A stretch of 64,000 nt of DNA from positions 199,108,052 through 199,172,051 of the forward strand of contig CP136067.1 of the NCBI GenBank assembly GCA_032622095.1. Reading direction: 5' to 3'. Origin of the DNA: Siphonodentalium dalli. Taxonomy: Eukaryota > Mollusca > Scaphopoda > Gadilida > Siphonodentaliidae. Below, one piece after another: positions 42,707 through 53,017 of the stretch. The position numbers and the translations under genes are program-made. Positions within the stretch are counted from its first letter, which is position 1. The number at the start of each line of letters is the position of its first letter. The notes under the pieces were generated by a model. The model saw nothing but the letters and a program-made list of their open reading frames with translations, was not told where the DNA came from and did not search any database.

Positions 42707-43073
42707 GTGACTCCAGAGTACCTTTAAGATTGGGCAAGGGTCTTTTATGATAATATTATAGTTACGCTGCTTTGCCAAAAACGAAATTATCCAGAAATGA
42801 AGCTACATCTTAAAGGTAATCAATCCGATCAGACGGTTCCCATATACCATCAAGATACAACTACAGCATTTCTGCAAAATACGCTTTAGTTATCAGAATC
42901 GATTTATTGCAACAAAATAATGCTGACCACTGTCAACTATGGTATCAAATTTCCCAAAACTTGTTATTTATCAACATTTTGTTCAACAACATAAGTCCGT
43001 ATTATCACTAAAGTATCACGAAGCATTTTCCAGGTCCATCTTTCAATGTTATTCTGTTCTTTTATATACGCAG

Positions 43074-43224
43074 GGCTTCTTAGAACTATCAACTGTGACG
43101 GTTACTGGGTCGGGGCTAACGAAATACAAGTGGAAAATGATTGGAGAAACATCGACGGGTCAGCCGCTTCCTTGATATGGCATCAGGGTGAACCAAACGA
43201 AGATGGCGTTTATCATATGCACAG
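43074..43224 (+). CDS. C-type lectin domain, exon B with EPN motif
   Basis: Acceptor TATATACGCAG ends at 43073. Phase-1 entry continues exon A exactly. Reads N-C-D-G-Y-W-V-G-A-N-E, then N-D-W-R-N-I-D-G-S and W-H-Q-G-E-P-N-E-D: the W-x-G, D-G-S, W and E-P-N landmarks of a C-type lectin. EPN predicts calcium-dependent binding of mannose- or GlcNAc-type sugars. Two candidate donors lie at 43225 and 43240, both phase 2; the frame stops at 43241. The last part of the fold, with W-N-D and the final cysteines, must lie in a further exon, which was not found. A LINE-derived relic begins directly downstream, so the gene may be truncated here or continue to the right. Confidence 0.72.
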
Positions 43225-43249
43225 GTTTTGCAAACCCAGGTAGTGAAAG

Positions 43250-43542
43250 CATTTGAACCATCAAGACGGAATCGACCCAATCGAGAAATATATCCGCGGA
43301 AAAGATTAGTGCTTGGAACATCAGAGCAGTGTGTGTCGGAATTGAAACCGATGGTTCGTCGTCGGAAAACCTCAGTTTTCATTTCCAGATTAACACCGGA
43401 GACTACCACAAACGATATAATTCGCTACATACAGAATAGTTTTGGTATTCGCGTTACTGACTGTGAGAAACTTTCGACAAAGCATTGGAGTTACTCGTCA
43501 TTCAGAGTTGATTTTCCAAATTATATCGCGAAGAACATATAA
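43250..43542 (+). pseudogene. Relic of a LINE ORF1 with an RRM-like fold
   Basis: About 95 open codons. The core reads K-T-S-V-F-I-S-R-L-T-P-E-T-T-T-N-D-I, then C-E-K-L-S-T-K and Y-S-S-F-R-V-D-F, the RRM-like block common in gag-like ORF1 proteins of invertebrate LINEs. It differs from the RRM blocks of family A and of the 45.3-kb copy. No partner ORF2 follows. Being next to the lectin exon, it could also be mis-called as an exon; the RRM pattern makes that unlikely. Confidence 0.55.
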
Positions 43543-43831
43543 TACTGAATCCAAGGAAATGGCCAACGGACATCTTAGTTCGAGAATTCTATTCAACTAT
43601 TCGGCATCGTACTTGACTCATTCGAAACTATGTTTAGTTTATTATGTTTTTTGTTTTACTTTCAAATTCATATATGGACCTCGAGTCTGAAATAAAGTAC
43701 AATAATAAAAAAAAATAGATATGATAGTTGATATTTCAACCAGTATAAAGTTAGCCAGTTAATAGTTGTTTTAAGACTAAAAGCTAAATTTTTGTGTTTA
43801 TCTAATTGTCCATGTTACAAGCTCCTTGCCT
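43543..43831. other. Short non-genic stretch
   Basis: Contains a possible poly(A) signal (AATAAA near 43692) and an A-rich run near 43706; no gene seen. Confidence 0.3.
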
Positions 43832-43835
43832 TTAA

Positions 43836-44227
43836 CCCTTTACCCAACAAACCGGCCAAAACCGGCCAAATAAAGATTCAACAGCCTAAAATATCTTCGG
43901 TCTGTCTCAATAGAACCATACAAATATGGATATCATTGGAACCGGCTCCTTGACCACATTGTGATAGTTACAGTTATGCCCTGTGCCAATACATTCTCTT
44001 ATATATGCGAGTCGACCATAGGTCGCCTCGCATATATAAGAGAATGCATTGGCCTAAAAAACTTCTTTTTTTAACACTTTTTAACATATTTTCTTACATT
44101 CTTTAACAATTTTATAATTTTTAATGTGTTAAGCCAATGCATTCTCTTATATATGCGAGGCGACCTATGGTCGACTCGCATATATAAGAGAATGCATTGG
44201 CACAGGGCCCTTCTGTTGGGTAAAGGG
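43836..44227. mobile_element. TTAA-flanked double-hairpin element P, copy 3
   Basis: 392 bp between TTAA at 43832-43835 and 44228-44231. Same ends (CCCTTTACCCAACA), same two hairpins and the same left-side conserved stretch as copy 1, in the same orientation, with few differences. Confidence 0.88.
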
Positions 44228-44231
44228 TTAA

Positions 44232-44553
44232 TTACTAATCTAAGTCCAGCTATTCTAAATTCAGTAGTAGTGGAGCGGCCAAATGCCAAAAGTGGTCGGA
44301 TACCCCTACCCTCGGTAGAACAAGTTGAAACCAACTTTTTCTGGAAGGTAAATCTATTTTTTTTATCATTTTTGAAATGATTCTTGGCCTTGCCGGAATT
44401 GGTGGCAGCTATGTTTGTTAAGACTGTATGGGAATGTACACTACCGAAAATTTAGCCTATTTTCAGTGGTTGACCAGCAATACACAATTGGTTAAAAGTT
44501 TATCAAATCACAATAATCAGAACGATCTATTTGTTATTATGGGGTACATGGCG
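44232..44553. other. Non-genic stretch
   Basis: No supported gene; a donor-like AAGGTAAATC follows a short open frame near 44346. Confidence 0.3.
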
Positions 44554-45314
44554 ATAATAGATTCGAACGTTCTTATATTTTCACGACGTCATGGTAGAGA
44601 ATGTAACGTTCTGCGTAAAAAATTCATGACGATTCAGAGAAACTGTCGCCCGTCAACCCAGAGTTGACGAGCGACAGTTTCTCTAAAAACAAGCACGCTG
44701 GACCAAGACCATGTTGTGATAATTTTTTGGAAAGAGTGGAATATTTTCTACCGGGAGGTATTAACTTTATTATCTCGACCCTACAAATATTGAAATAATA
44801 ATCAAAATCTTAACCCTCCCCAATGTCATAAAATATGAAATATAGCCATCGTCGGGGATTGCATGGATCCAGGGGCCAGAATGTTATAATAATATGTAGT
44901 ATTCGTTTTTATTGAATGTAGAACACACATAACAAGTGTAAAATGCAAATTTCCATCAATATTCACCATTAGAAGAGTATCAAAATCCAAGATGGCGTCC
45001 AATATGGCGGTTAGTTTGAATTTTAAGACTTAGTGAAGGGACATACAAACATTTCAGAAAAGGAACGTCCCCAATGGTAAAATGTATATTATTGTACATA
45101 TAATAGAATAGAATAACATTTCATACCAATCATTAATTTCAACATTAATACATCTTTTCAATTGATGAAGTAATTATAGGCAAAAATTTATCCCTCCGTC
45201 CAATGTCAGACAATTCGAAATAACGTTATCGCCTGGGATTGAAACCAGGAATGATAACATAATTTGCAGTATTTTGTTATATTTAATGTAGAACCCACAT
45301 ACGAAATGACAGGT
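44554..45314. repeat. Interspersed repeat R, copy 1 (interrupted by a LINE)
   Basis: About 755 bp nearly identical to 52216-52987. Starts at ATAATAGATTCGAACGTTC, includes a shortened hairpin (44636-44684) and the motif CCAAGATGGCG, and stops at ACAGGT (45314), where LINE B begins. Confidence 0.9.
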
Positions 45315-45959
45315 CATGATCCTGAAACCGATGACCATAATTCTGCAGTGTATGCTGTGAACGACGTTCTATCTGGTCTGTGCGATCGAAATGAAACTTT
45401 TGAATTTGTGGACACAGCTGAAGTGTTTTCATCCGCGAATGGAATTAGGGATGAGCTGTACAAAAGCAGAACGAAGGATCGCAGAGGAATCCATTTCAGC
45501 TTTGCGGGAAGAACTGCACTGACTAAATGCTTCATGAAAGGAATTAACCAAGGGAATGCTGCCAATGGAAACTCAGTCGACAAAATCTCGGCCGATATAA
45601 ATCACAACAGCAGCAGCAACAACAATAACAACAACAACAACATAAACAGTACGCCTACCAATATCGACCATAGTAATACGAGTAGGACACCAAATCAGAG
45701 TGCACGATCTTCTGTTCAAAACAATAGCAACGGAGAGAGACGTCACAGAAACAGTGGTCCCATTAAAACAAAACGCGTGTTTGTCGATAATCTACCGGCT
45801 AACACAACAACTGAAAACATGGAGGACCACTTGAATCACTTTGGTGTACGCTTCTCCATTGTGAGGATACTGAGAAGCCGCAACAATTCGAAATTCGTGT
45901 CAGCGAGAATCAACGTGCACCGAGATGATGTTTATATGGTCTTTGACAACTACTTCTGA
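45315..45959 (+). pseudogene. LINE family B ORF1: esterase-like end plus polyasparagine plus RRM-like domain
   Basis: The open frame starts inside repeat R at 45264, but element sequence begins near 45315. The first 80 element-derived residues end in N-G-I-R-D-E-L-Y-K-S and D-R-R-G-I-H-F-S-F-A-G-R, which fits the Asp/His C-terminal block of SGNH (GDSL) esterases, a domain known in ORF1 of several LINE groups. An Asn-rich linker encoded by an AAC repeat follows, then an RRM-like block (K-R-V-F-V-D-N-L, S-I-V-R-I-L, V-S-A-R-I-N-V) matching family A. The N-terminal half of the esterase is absent. The reading frame stops at 45957-45959; diverged coding-like sequence continues to about 46130. Confidence 0.65.
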
Positions 45960-46269
45960 CATGGTAATGCATTCTATCGTTATTGGATGTCAAAACCAAA
46001 TTTCGAGAATAATGACTCCTACAGAAGATCATACTCGCATGGACATTCGTATGACGATCCCAGGCGATCTACATACCACCATACAAACAGTCTTGGTGTA
46101 AATAGTATCAATATGAGCGGCGGTGATTAGCCGAACAAGAAGAATAACTCTAGTGTATTAATATACTTTCATTTTAGCACATAGAATCAGTACAGATAAG
46201 ATCTATTACTTTATTGAGAGCTATATTATATATATAACTCACTGTCATTATAAACAACAACTGTTAATA

Positions 46270-47298
46270 ATGTCTTCTACAACATGTTCTTTAAAATTAG
46301 GCACTTGGAATGCCACAGGCATAATGGGTAGCAGTAGCTACCTCAGTCGGTTATTATCCGACGAGACTATAGACATCTTCGGAATTAGTGAACACTGGCT
46401 GCCGGAACACAATGTTTCGTTTCTTGAGGCTATTAGCAAACACTATTCGTACTTAGCTGTTTGCGATTTCTCGCATAGACTACCTTTACAACGCGGCAGA
46501 TACAAAGGTGGTGTTTCTATCTTCTGGAACAAACGATTAGACAGCGTGATATCTGCCATAGAGTGCTATGACGATCGAATTATTGGAATTCAAATCCACC
46601 TATCAGAATACAACTATCTTTATATCTTCCAAGTCTATCTTCCATCGACAAACTATTCTGTCGAGTTTTATAAAGAATATCTTGAAAAATTATCTGATCT
46701 AATAATAGCCTATTCATCACTAGGTAAAGTCGTTTACGATAAAACCGTGGTAGCAATTCAAAATGCAGCTGAGCTTGCAATCCCAAAAAAATCATTCAAG
46801 CCTTTTCTGAAACCATACTGGAATACTACACTAAAGCAACTGCACAGAGAAATGCGCTCTTGTCGTGGTACATGGTTATTAGAGGGAAGGCCTAGAGGGC
46901 ACTCGCACCAAAGTTACTCGCTGTATAAAGAAACAAAGCGATTATTTCGAAAAGAATTACGCGAATGCGATTCGAAATTCATGGCTGACCAGAATAATGA
47001 ATTAGACCAAGCTGCCGAAATTGATCAGGGACTATTTTTTAGAAAATTCAACACGGTTAAATCTAAGCGAAAAGAAACAAATAGCAGCATTTTTGAGGTT
47101 GATGGCATCACGATAAGAACTCGCAGTGAAATAACTGATGCATGGGCAAATTATTATGAAACTTTATACTCCCCACTTGAGTCCGACGAATTCGACAATT
47201 CTTTCTTTAACGATATTAACGAAATCGTGTCTAATCTCTTAAATGATCCCGAACGTGGGTCATATGATGACATAATAACATATACTCTGTGTCCATAG
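46270..47298 (+). pseudogene. LINE family B ORF2, first part with half the endonuclease deleted
   Basis: The start matches family A (L-G-T-W-N-A-T-G...I-S-E-H-W), but near 46730 the sequence jumps from S-S-L-G-K-V directly to Y-D-K-T-V-V-A-I, skipping about 147 residues of the family A protein. Lost are the G-D-F-N, I-D-H and S-x-H motifs, so the endonuclease is dead although the frame stays open. Near 47285 a one-base shift ends this frame at 47298; homology (S-I-E-E-L...T-G-K-A-A-G-T-D) goes on in another frame to the insertion at 47398. Confidence 0.88.
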
Positions 47299-47397
47299 AA
47301 GAACTGACAACAGTCATAAAAACATTGAAAACAGGCAAAGCTGCAGGCACTGATTTACTATGTTATGAACACATCATATATGGTGGACATCGTTTAA

Positions 47398-47981
47398 AGG
47401 GGTACTGTACGCCATTTTCATTAAATTTCCGGTGACAACAACGTTCTAATATCGATAATATATAGAAACATAAGTAATTTGAGTCGAAGATGTATTCTGT
47501 AAACGCTCAGGTTAATAGGCTATCTTAAAATTTAATAATTTAAAAGTTAATAATTTGATATAAATTGAATTTATGACTGGAGCCATAAAATGGCGTCAAT
47601 TAAATTACGTATTACCGTAATCAAACAAAGTAATTGAGGGATACTGGCTTGTTAAACCGATCGCACACACGATCGCTTAAAAATATTATGATGATACGGG
47701 GAGAACACTCAAGCCACTCACTGACTAGCGACAATACAATAACTTAAATGATTATATGGGACTAGTATGCTTATAATATAACTATTATTTGATTCATTTG
47801 GTTGAAAACTGTACAAATATTACTCGACAACGACAATTTGTATTTTTGCATTCCGGTAAATTTGTCATCCGTAACACTACTTCGTACTCAACAGACTTTC
47901 AAATAATGAAAAAATTGTTACCTTATTCTCCGACTCGGAGACTATAGAAACCAACAACAACATTTGGCGTACAGTACCCCT
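47398..47981. mobile_element. 584-bp TTAA element inside LINE B, Kolobok- or piggyBac-like
   Basis: Inverted ends AGGGGTACTGTACGCCA match over 17 bp, and TTAA occurs directly on both sides (47394-47397, 47982-47985). The LINE reading frame on the left (G-G-H-R-L) resumes on the right without loss after one TTAA is discounted. No coding capacity. TTAA with an AGGG start favours Kolobok; piggyBac cannot be excluded. It differs completely from element P. Confidence 0.9.
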
Positions 47982-47985
47982 TTAA

Positions 47986-49883
47986 AGATGCACTTAGCAA
48001 AGCTGTTCTCATATATGCTTCGTTTTTCATATATTCCCAAAAAAGCTAAACTTGGTGTTATTGTGTCATTGTACAAGGGAGGGGGCAAATCGAAATCAAA
48101 GTGCGACAGCTACCGAGCCATCACCCTACTTCCAGTCATATACAAAATACTCGAAAGAATCATTCTGAACCGCATGGAGAGAAACGCCCCTAACCTGATA
48201 AAAACGCACCCTCTACAACATGGTTTCCAAAAAAACGTAAGCTGTCTTATGTCATCATACATAATTCAGGAAAGCATTTCGTATGTAGAGGGAAATGATT
48301 CACGTCTCTTCGCATGTTTTCTTGATGTACGTAAAGCATTTTATACGGTCTACAAGCTTTTTCAACGCGGAGCAAATTGTGGTGTTCTACGTTTATTCAA
48401 CGAATTCTTAACTGGTGTGAACTGTACTGTACGCCACGAAAATCTTACATCCCGTATAATACCTATCAATCAAGGAACAAGACAGGGAAGTACCCTCGCT
48501 CCGATTTTCTACGCCATCTACATAGACAGTTTGCTCAGTGAGCTCGAACAATCGAACTTTGGTTTCAGGCTGCGAGGTATCAACTGCTCGTCTCCAACTC
48601 AGGCAGACGACATGACCCTCCTCTCCCTTTCATCATATGGTATACACAAATTATGTGATATTTGTGGTCATTACAGTAAACAATGGCGATATTTGTATAA
48701 CCAGCAGAAATGTCAGGTAATTGTATTCAATGAGAAATCTAAACATGCCTCCATCAATCGCTCATGGATGCTAAATGGCATAGCAGTTAACAAAACTGAT
48801 TCAATAACGCACCTGGGCATACCATTGCATAAAAGTGACTTTCCAAATACTCTTACAGAAAGTGTTAGCTCAAAACTTCGGTCAACATATCTTATGTTAA
48901 GCACTGCTGGTTTGTACGCAGGAGGCATAACACCTCAGAGTTCAACGGTGATATATAAATCAGTGGTACTTTCTCGTGGACTGTACGGTTCAGAATTTCT
49001 CTGTGGCTTATCAAATTCAAACTTAATCAAGCTTGAAAGAGTTCACAGATTTTGCTTGAAGCGTATTCAAGGCCTACCTGTCCGATGCAGGACCGATGTC
49101 CTTACTGGCCTGCTAGGAATATACCCACTTCAAGTTAGTATTGATGCCAGAAAGATTTCACTCTTTGGATCCCTTTGTCGACTAAAGCCTGGAAAAGCAT
49201 GTAAAACAATCTTTGAGACTAGGCTCTTTGATTACATTCACTCATTGAACCCGACAACCACTTTTATCAGCGAAGTGTTCTCATTACTCGAGAAATACAA
49301 CCTGATGAATGCAGTATCTGAGTACATCAGGTCTGGATTATTCCCATCGAAAGAGTCATGGAAGGCGCTAACGAGAAACAATATTCGAAACGTAACCGAG
49401 TCAGATTGGAAAATTAGAACAGACATGGACACATCATTCAATCGGTTTCGGAATGTACATGCAAACCTAAGCATGTCCGATCTTTGGCGACTCTGTAGAA
49501 AATTTTCATACAATAAACATTCTTATCTAACTACAGCTCTTGTGATCGACGCAACCACGCACTTAAACGAGTCACCAATCCAGTGCCCTAACTGTCTTAA
49601 AACATATCTTGACAAAGTACAGCACGTTCTCATTGAATGCAGTTCCCTGACAACAATACGAAATAATATGTGTTTTGATATCATTGATCGTTATGGCGTA
49701 GACTGCTATGTTATTATTGACGGTCTTTCAATGGACGAAATGATCTTGCTTCATTTGGCTCATGGTACTAGCGATATATATACAACACTTGATGATATTG
49801 ACGCCTTTCTCAACTTTATGGTAACAATTACTGCAAAATTATGGCTGTGGTACAGCGCATTCCTGCACAGAAATACACCCTAG
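47986..49883 (+). pseudogene. LINE family B ORF2, reverse transcriptase and C-terminus
   Basis: Motifs: Y-R-A-I-T-L-L-P, F-L-D-V-R-K-A-F, G-T-R-Q-G-S-T-L-A-P, T-Q-A-D-D-M, then Y-G-S-E-F-L-C-G-L and a zinc knuckle C-P-N-C...H-x4-C near the end. After K-A-F the family A segment D-T-V-W-L-D-G-L-L-I is replaced by Y-T-V-Y, a small in-frame deletion with a changed Asp. Otherwise uninterrupted over 630 codons. Combined with the lesions upstream it cannot be active. Confidence 0.88.
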
Positions 49884-50030
49884 TCAATTGAACAATCCAA
49901 ATCAGTCAGACATTACTATGATTAACTATGAGGTAACACGGTGTGTCGGTATACAATTATATACATCTTGACTATATTATATGAAGTGAGCTGAAGCTAG
50001 CATCGACAGCTATACTATACTTAACCGCAA

Positions 50031-50410
50031 GTCTTCATCCCCATTGTCATCATTATCATCACATCCAACAGCATTACCATCTTCATCATCATCGCCGTCG
50101 TCATCATCATCATCATCCTCGTCATCGTCTTCGATGTTATCATCATCACCATCTGCATCATCATCTTAATCATTATCGCCGTCGTCGTCATCATAATCAT
50201 CATAACCATTGTCATCGTCATCCATCATCATCATCATCATCGTCTTCGATGTGATCATCATCATCATCACGACCACCATCACCATCAGCATGATCATCAT
50301 CATCATCGTCGTCGTCGTCGGCATAATAATCATCACCATTGTTAAACGCCATAGTCATCTTCCTTACCATTATCACAACCAACATTGCCACTAGCATTAT
50401 CACTAATCAT
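50031..50410. repeat. ATC-rich trinucleotide array
   Basis: About 380 bp of imperfect CAT/ATC triplets with GTC and TTC variants. Low-complexity open frames on both strands (runs of Ile, Met, Asp or Ser) come from the repeat. It follows the 3' end of LINE B and may derive from its tail. Confidence 0.9.
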
Positions 50411-50573
50411 CACTATTATCATAATCTCACTACAATGTCATATCGATGTCATGTCATATCACTACAATGTCATATCGATGTCATGTCATATCGATGTCAT
50501 GTCTTCGATTCTAACTAAATATTCATTTACATGTGTCCTTCGATTCTAACTAAATATTCATTTACATGTGTCC
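50411..50573. repeat. Short tandem duplications
   Basis: CATATCGATGTCATGT occurs three times (50430-50500) and a 35-bp unit, TTCGATTCTAACTAAATATT plus CATTTACATGTGTCC, occurs twice (50504-50573). Confidence 0.85.
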
Positions 50574-50625
50574 TTAGATTTGTCTCCGATGACCTCCTGG
50601 ATTTACTCCTAGATTTACACCAGAA

Positions 50626-50916
50626 ATGGTTTTCGCTGATGATCTCGTTTTACTATCTGAAACGCCTGATGGTTTGCAGAATTCTTTGCATGAATTGGAA
50701 AAATATAGTTTTCAAAATAATCTAACAGTTAATGCAGACAAAACAAAATGCATGATATTTAAATCAAATAAGCGGAAGTTAAATATAGACAATACATTTT
50801 ATATCAACAATGAGTTGCTAGAAAGAGTTGACGAATATAAATACTTAGGTCTCGTCTTCACTTCTGACGGTAAAATGTCGAAAGCTTGTGAAAATTTAAG
50901 TGGGAGAGCCCTCTAA
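50626..50916 (+). pseudogene. LINE family D ORF2 fragment: F-A-D-D end of the polymerase
   Basis: Starts M-V-F-A-D-D-L-V-L-L-S, the polymerase motif C, then A-D-K-T-K-C-M-I-F and Y-K-Y-L-G-L-V-F. Everything upstream is missing. The frame closes at 50916 because of a frameshift near 50900-50915; the continuation is the next feature. Confidence 0.85.
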
Positions 50917-51862
50917 GGCTATGTTTTTCATGACGAGCTCACTGAATTCACATATAGAATTGTCTCTCAATACTAAATGTAAGTTGTTTGACAAATTAAT
51001 AATGCCTATATTGCTGTATGGTTCTGAAATATGGGCATCCGAGTTAAAAAATCCATTTATTGACACTAACCCACTTGAGCAAACACACTTGAAATTTTGT
51101 AAGAATATACTCAGGTTGAATAAAAAGGCCTCAAATCATGCTTCGAGGGCTGAACTGGGTCGATATCCCATAGCAATTAATGCTATTGGTATGTATAAAT
51201 ATCTAACTAAACTGCGTGCATTAAAATCAAGAACTTTAATGCATGATTCTTTTAGGGAATCCCTCATGTCTAATCAATCAACTTGGGACGCACAGTTAGT
51301 CAAAAGTGGTATCAATATATCACAATCTAATACAACAGTAAGAGTGACAGACAAACTAATAATTGAAAGGTTAAAATCAGAACATATAAATAAGTTCAAA
51401 AAAGACATTTTCGATGACGACAGACCAGGTGGTGCTAATAAATTGCGAACTTACAGAACTTTTAAAGACAATTATGACACAGAACCGTACCTGAGGCACG
51501 TTCGATCGTCCGCGGCAAGAGAGATGTTCACTCGACTACGTGTTAGCAATCATATTTTAGCTATAGAAAAGGGTCGACACACGCAACCGAAGACGCCATT
51601 AAAAGACCGAATTTGTCACATGTGTGATGAACGTAAAGTTGAAACAGAAAAACATTTTATTATGGAATGCAGTGCGTACGCTGACTCTAGAAAAGACTTG
51701 TTTAATATTGCTCAAAAGTATAGCATATATTTCATAAACATGAGTGATGATAATAAGTTCATCTTTATAATGAAAAACAAAGACAAACAAATAATCAATT
51801 CCGTGTGCAACATGATCCGGTTATTCTTTCTAAAAAGACAGAATGTCAATATGGGGAAATAA
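50900..51862 (+). pseudogene. LINE family D ORF2 fragment: C-terminal region
   Basis: 320 codons. K-L-I-M-P-I-L-L-Y-G-S-E-I-W, H-L-K-F-C-K and, near the end, I-C-H-M-C-D...E-K-H-F-I-M-E-C, a C-x2-C...H-x4-C zinc knuckle. Matches the layout at 61065-61967. Native stop at 51860-51862. Confidence 0.85.
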
Positions 51863-52025
51863 AAGTTGAAAGTATTAATTTATAATACTAATGATCATTT
51901 ATCGTACATATGCATAATTAAATGTATTTTATTTTAATGTGTAACTTTTCATGTATTAACTGTTATTTGCAACTGCCTCCATTTGGTGTATTGCAATAAA
52001 TCATCTTATCTTATCTTATCTTATG

Positions 52026-52222
52026 TATATAATCATTCGAGTGCGAGCACTCGTCTACACCATACTCACGTATTGTATAATTCTGTTTACTATATTATTT
52101 TCTAGTTTACCTTGGATAATTGTATGTTCATATTACATGTACTATTGTTTGTATCATTATTTATGACTCTTCAGTAAATGGAGGAAAATAAAGACATAAT
52201 AATAATAATAATAATAATAATA
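52026..52222 (+). mobile_element. Truncated LINE 3' end with an (AAT)n tail
   Basis: About 160 bp of AT-rich sequence ending with AATAAA (52187-52192) and then ATA repeats (52196-52222). The pattern is that of a severely 5'-truncated LINE insertion, placed between LINE D and repeat R copy 2. Confidence 0.55.
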
Positions 52223-53017
52223 GATTCGAACGTTCTTATATTTTCACGACGTCATGGTAGAGAATGTAACGTTCTGCGTAAAAAATTCATGACGATTCAG
52301 AGAAACTGTCGCCCGTCAACTCTGTACCGCACAGAGTTGACGGGCGACAGTTTCTCTAAAAACAAGCACGCTGGACCAAGACCATGTTGTGATAATTTTT
52401 TGGAAAGAGTGGAATATTTTCTACCGGGAGGTATTAACTTTATTATCCCGACCCTACAAATATTGAAATAATAATCAAAATCTTAACCCTCCCCAATGTC
52501 ATAAAATATGAAATATAGCCATCGTCGGGGATTGCATGGATCCAGAGGCCAGAATGTTATAATAATATGTAGTATTCGTTTTTATTGAATGTAGAACACA
52601 CATAACAAGTGTAAAATGCAAATTTCCATCAATATTCACCATTAGAAGAGTATCAAAATCCAAGATGGCGTCCAATATGGCGGTTAGTTTGAATTTTAAG
52701 ACTTAGTGAAGGGACATACACAAAATTCAGAAAAGGAACGTCCCCAATGGTAAAATGTATATTATTGTACATATAATAGAATAGAATAACATTTCATACC
52801 AATCATTAATTTCAACATTAATACATCTTTTCAATTGATGAAGTAATTATAGGCAAAAATTTATCCCTCCGTCCAATGTCAGACAATTCGAAATAACGTT
52901 ATCGCCTGGGATTGGAACCAGGAATGATAACATAATGTGCAGTATTTTGTTTTATTTAATGTAGAACCCACATACGAAATTACAGGTACGATTTTCCATC
53001 AACATTCACTATTAGAA
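52216..53017. repeat. Interspersed repeat R, copy 2
   Basis: Matches copy 1 (44554-45314) to 52987 and then continues. Contains a perfect hairpin (52299-52357, 27-bp arms, 5-base loop) and tandem-like sub-units, each ending in CAAAATCCAAGATGGCG. The repeat resumes after the inserted hAT-type element. Confidence 0.88.

Larger units (their letters stand above)
45315..49990 (+). mobile_element. LINE family B, related to family A, decayed and nested
   Basis: Order: truncated ORF1, ORF2 with an internal deletion, a frameshift, a 584-bp insertion and a small deletion in the polymerase, then the ORF2 C-terminus. Protein similarity to family A runs through the whole ORF2. The 5' end is cut at the junction with repeat R. 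The 3' end is not sharply defined; an ATC-rich microsatellite starts at 50031. Confidence 0.85.
50605..52025 (+). mobile_element. 5'-truncated LINE, family D
   Basis: Begins in the middle of the reverse transcriptase and runs to a 3' UTR with AATAAA (51995-52000) and a TCTTA-repeat tail (52001-52025). Related to the LINE at the right end of the window by the order of C-terminal motifs. Confidence 0.85.

Noticed and set aside
43228-43542. Further coding exon of the lectin gene
   Set aside because: The peptide has the RRM-like gag pattern of LINE ORF1 and runs through the candidate splice donors without lectin features.
50021-50403. Met/Asp/Ile-rich open frames in the ATC array
   Set aside because: Pure triplet-repeat translations.
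44554-53017. Repeat R copies as long terminal repeats of an LTR retrotransposon
   Set aside because: The DNA between them is LINE sequence without gag-pol, primer-binding site or TG...CA ends.
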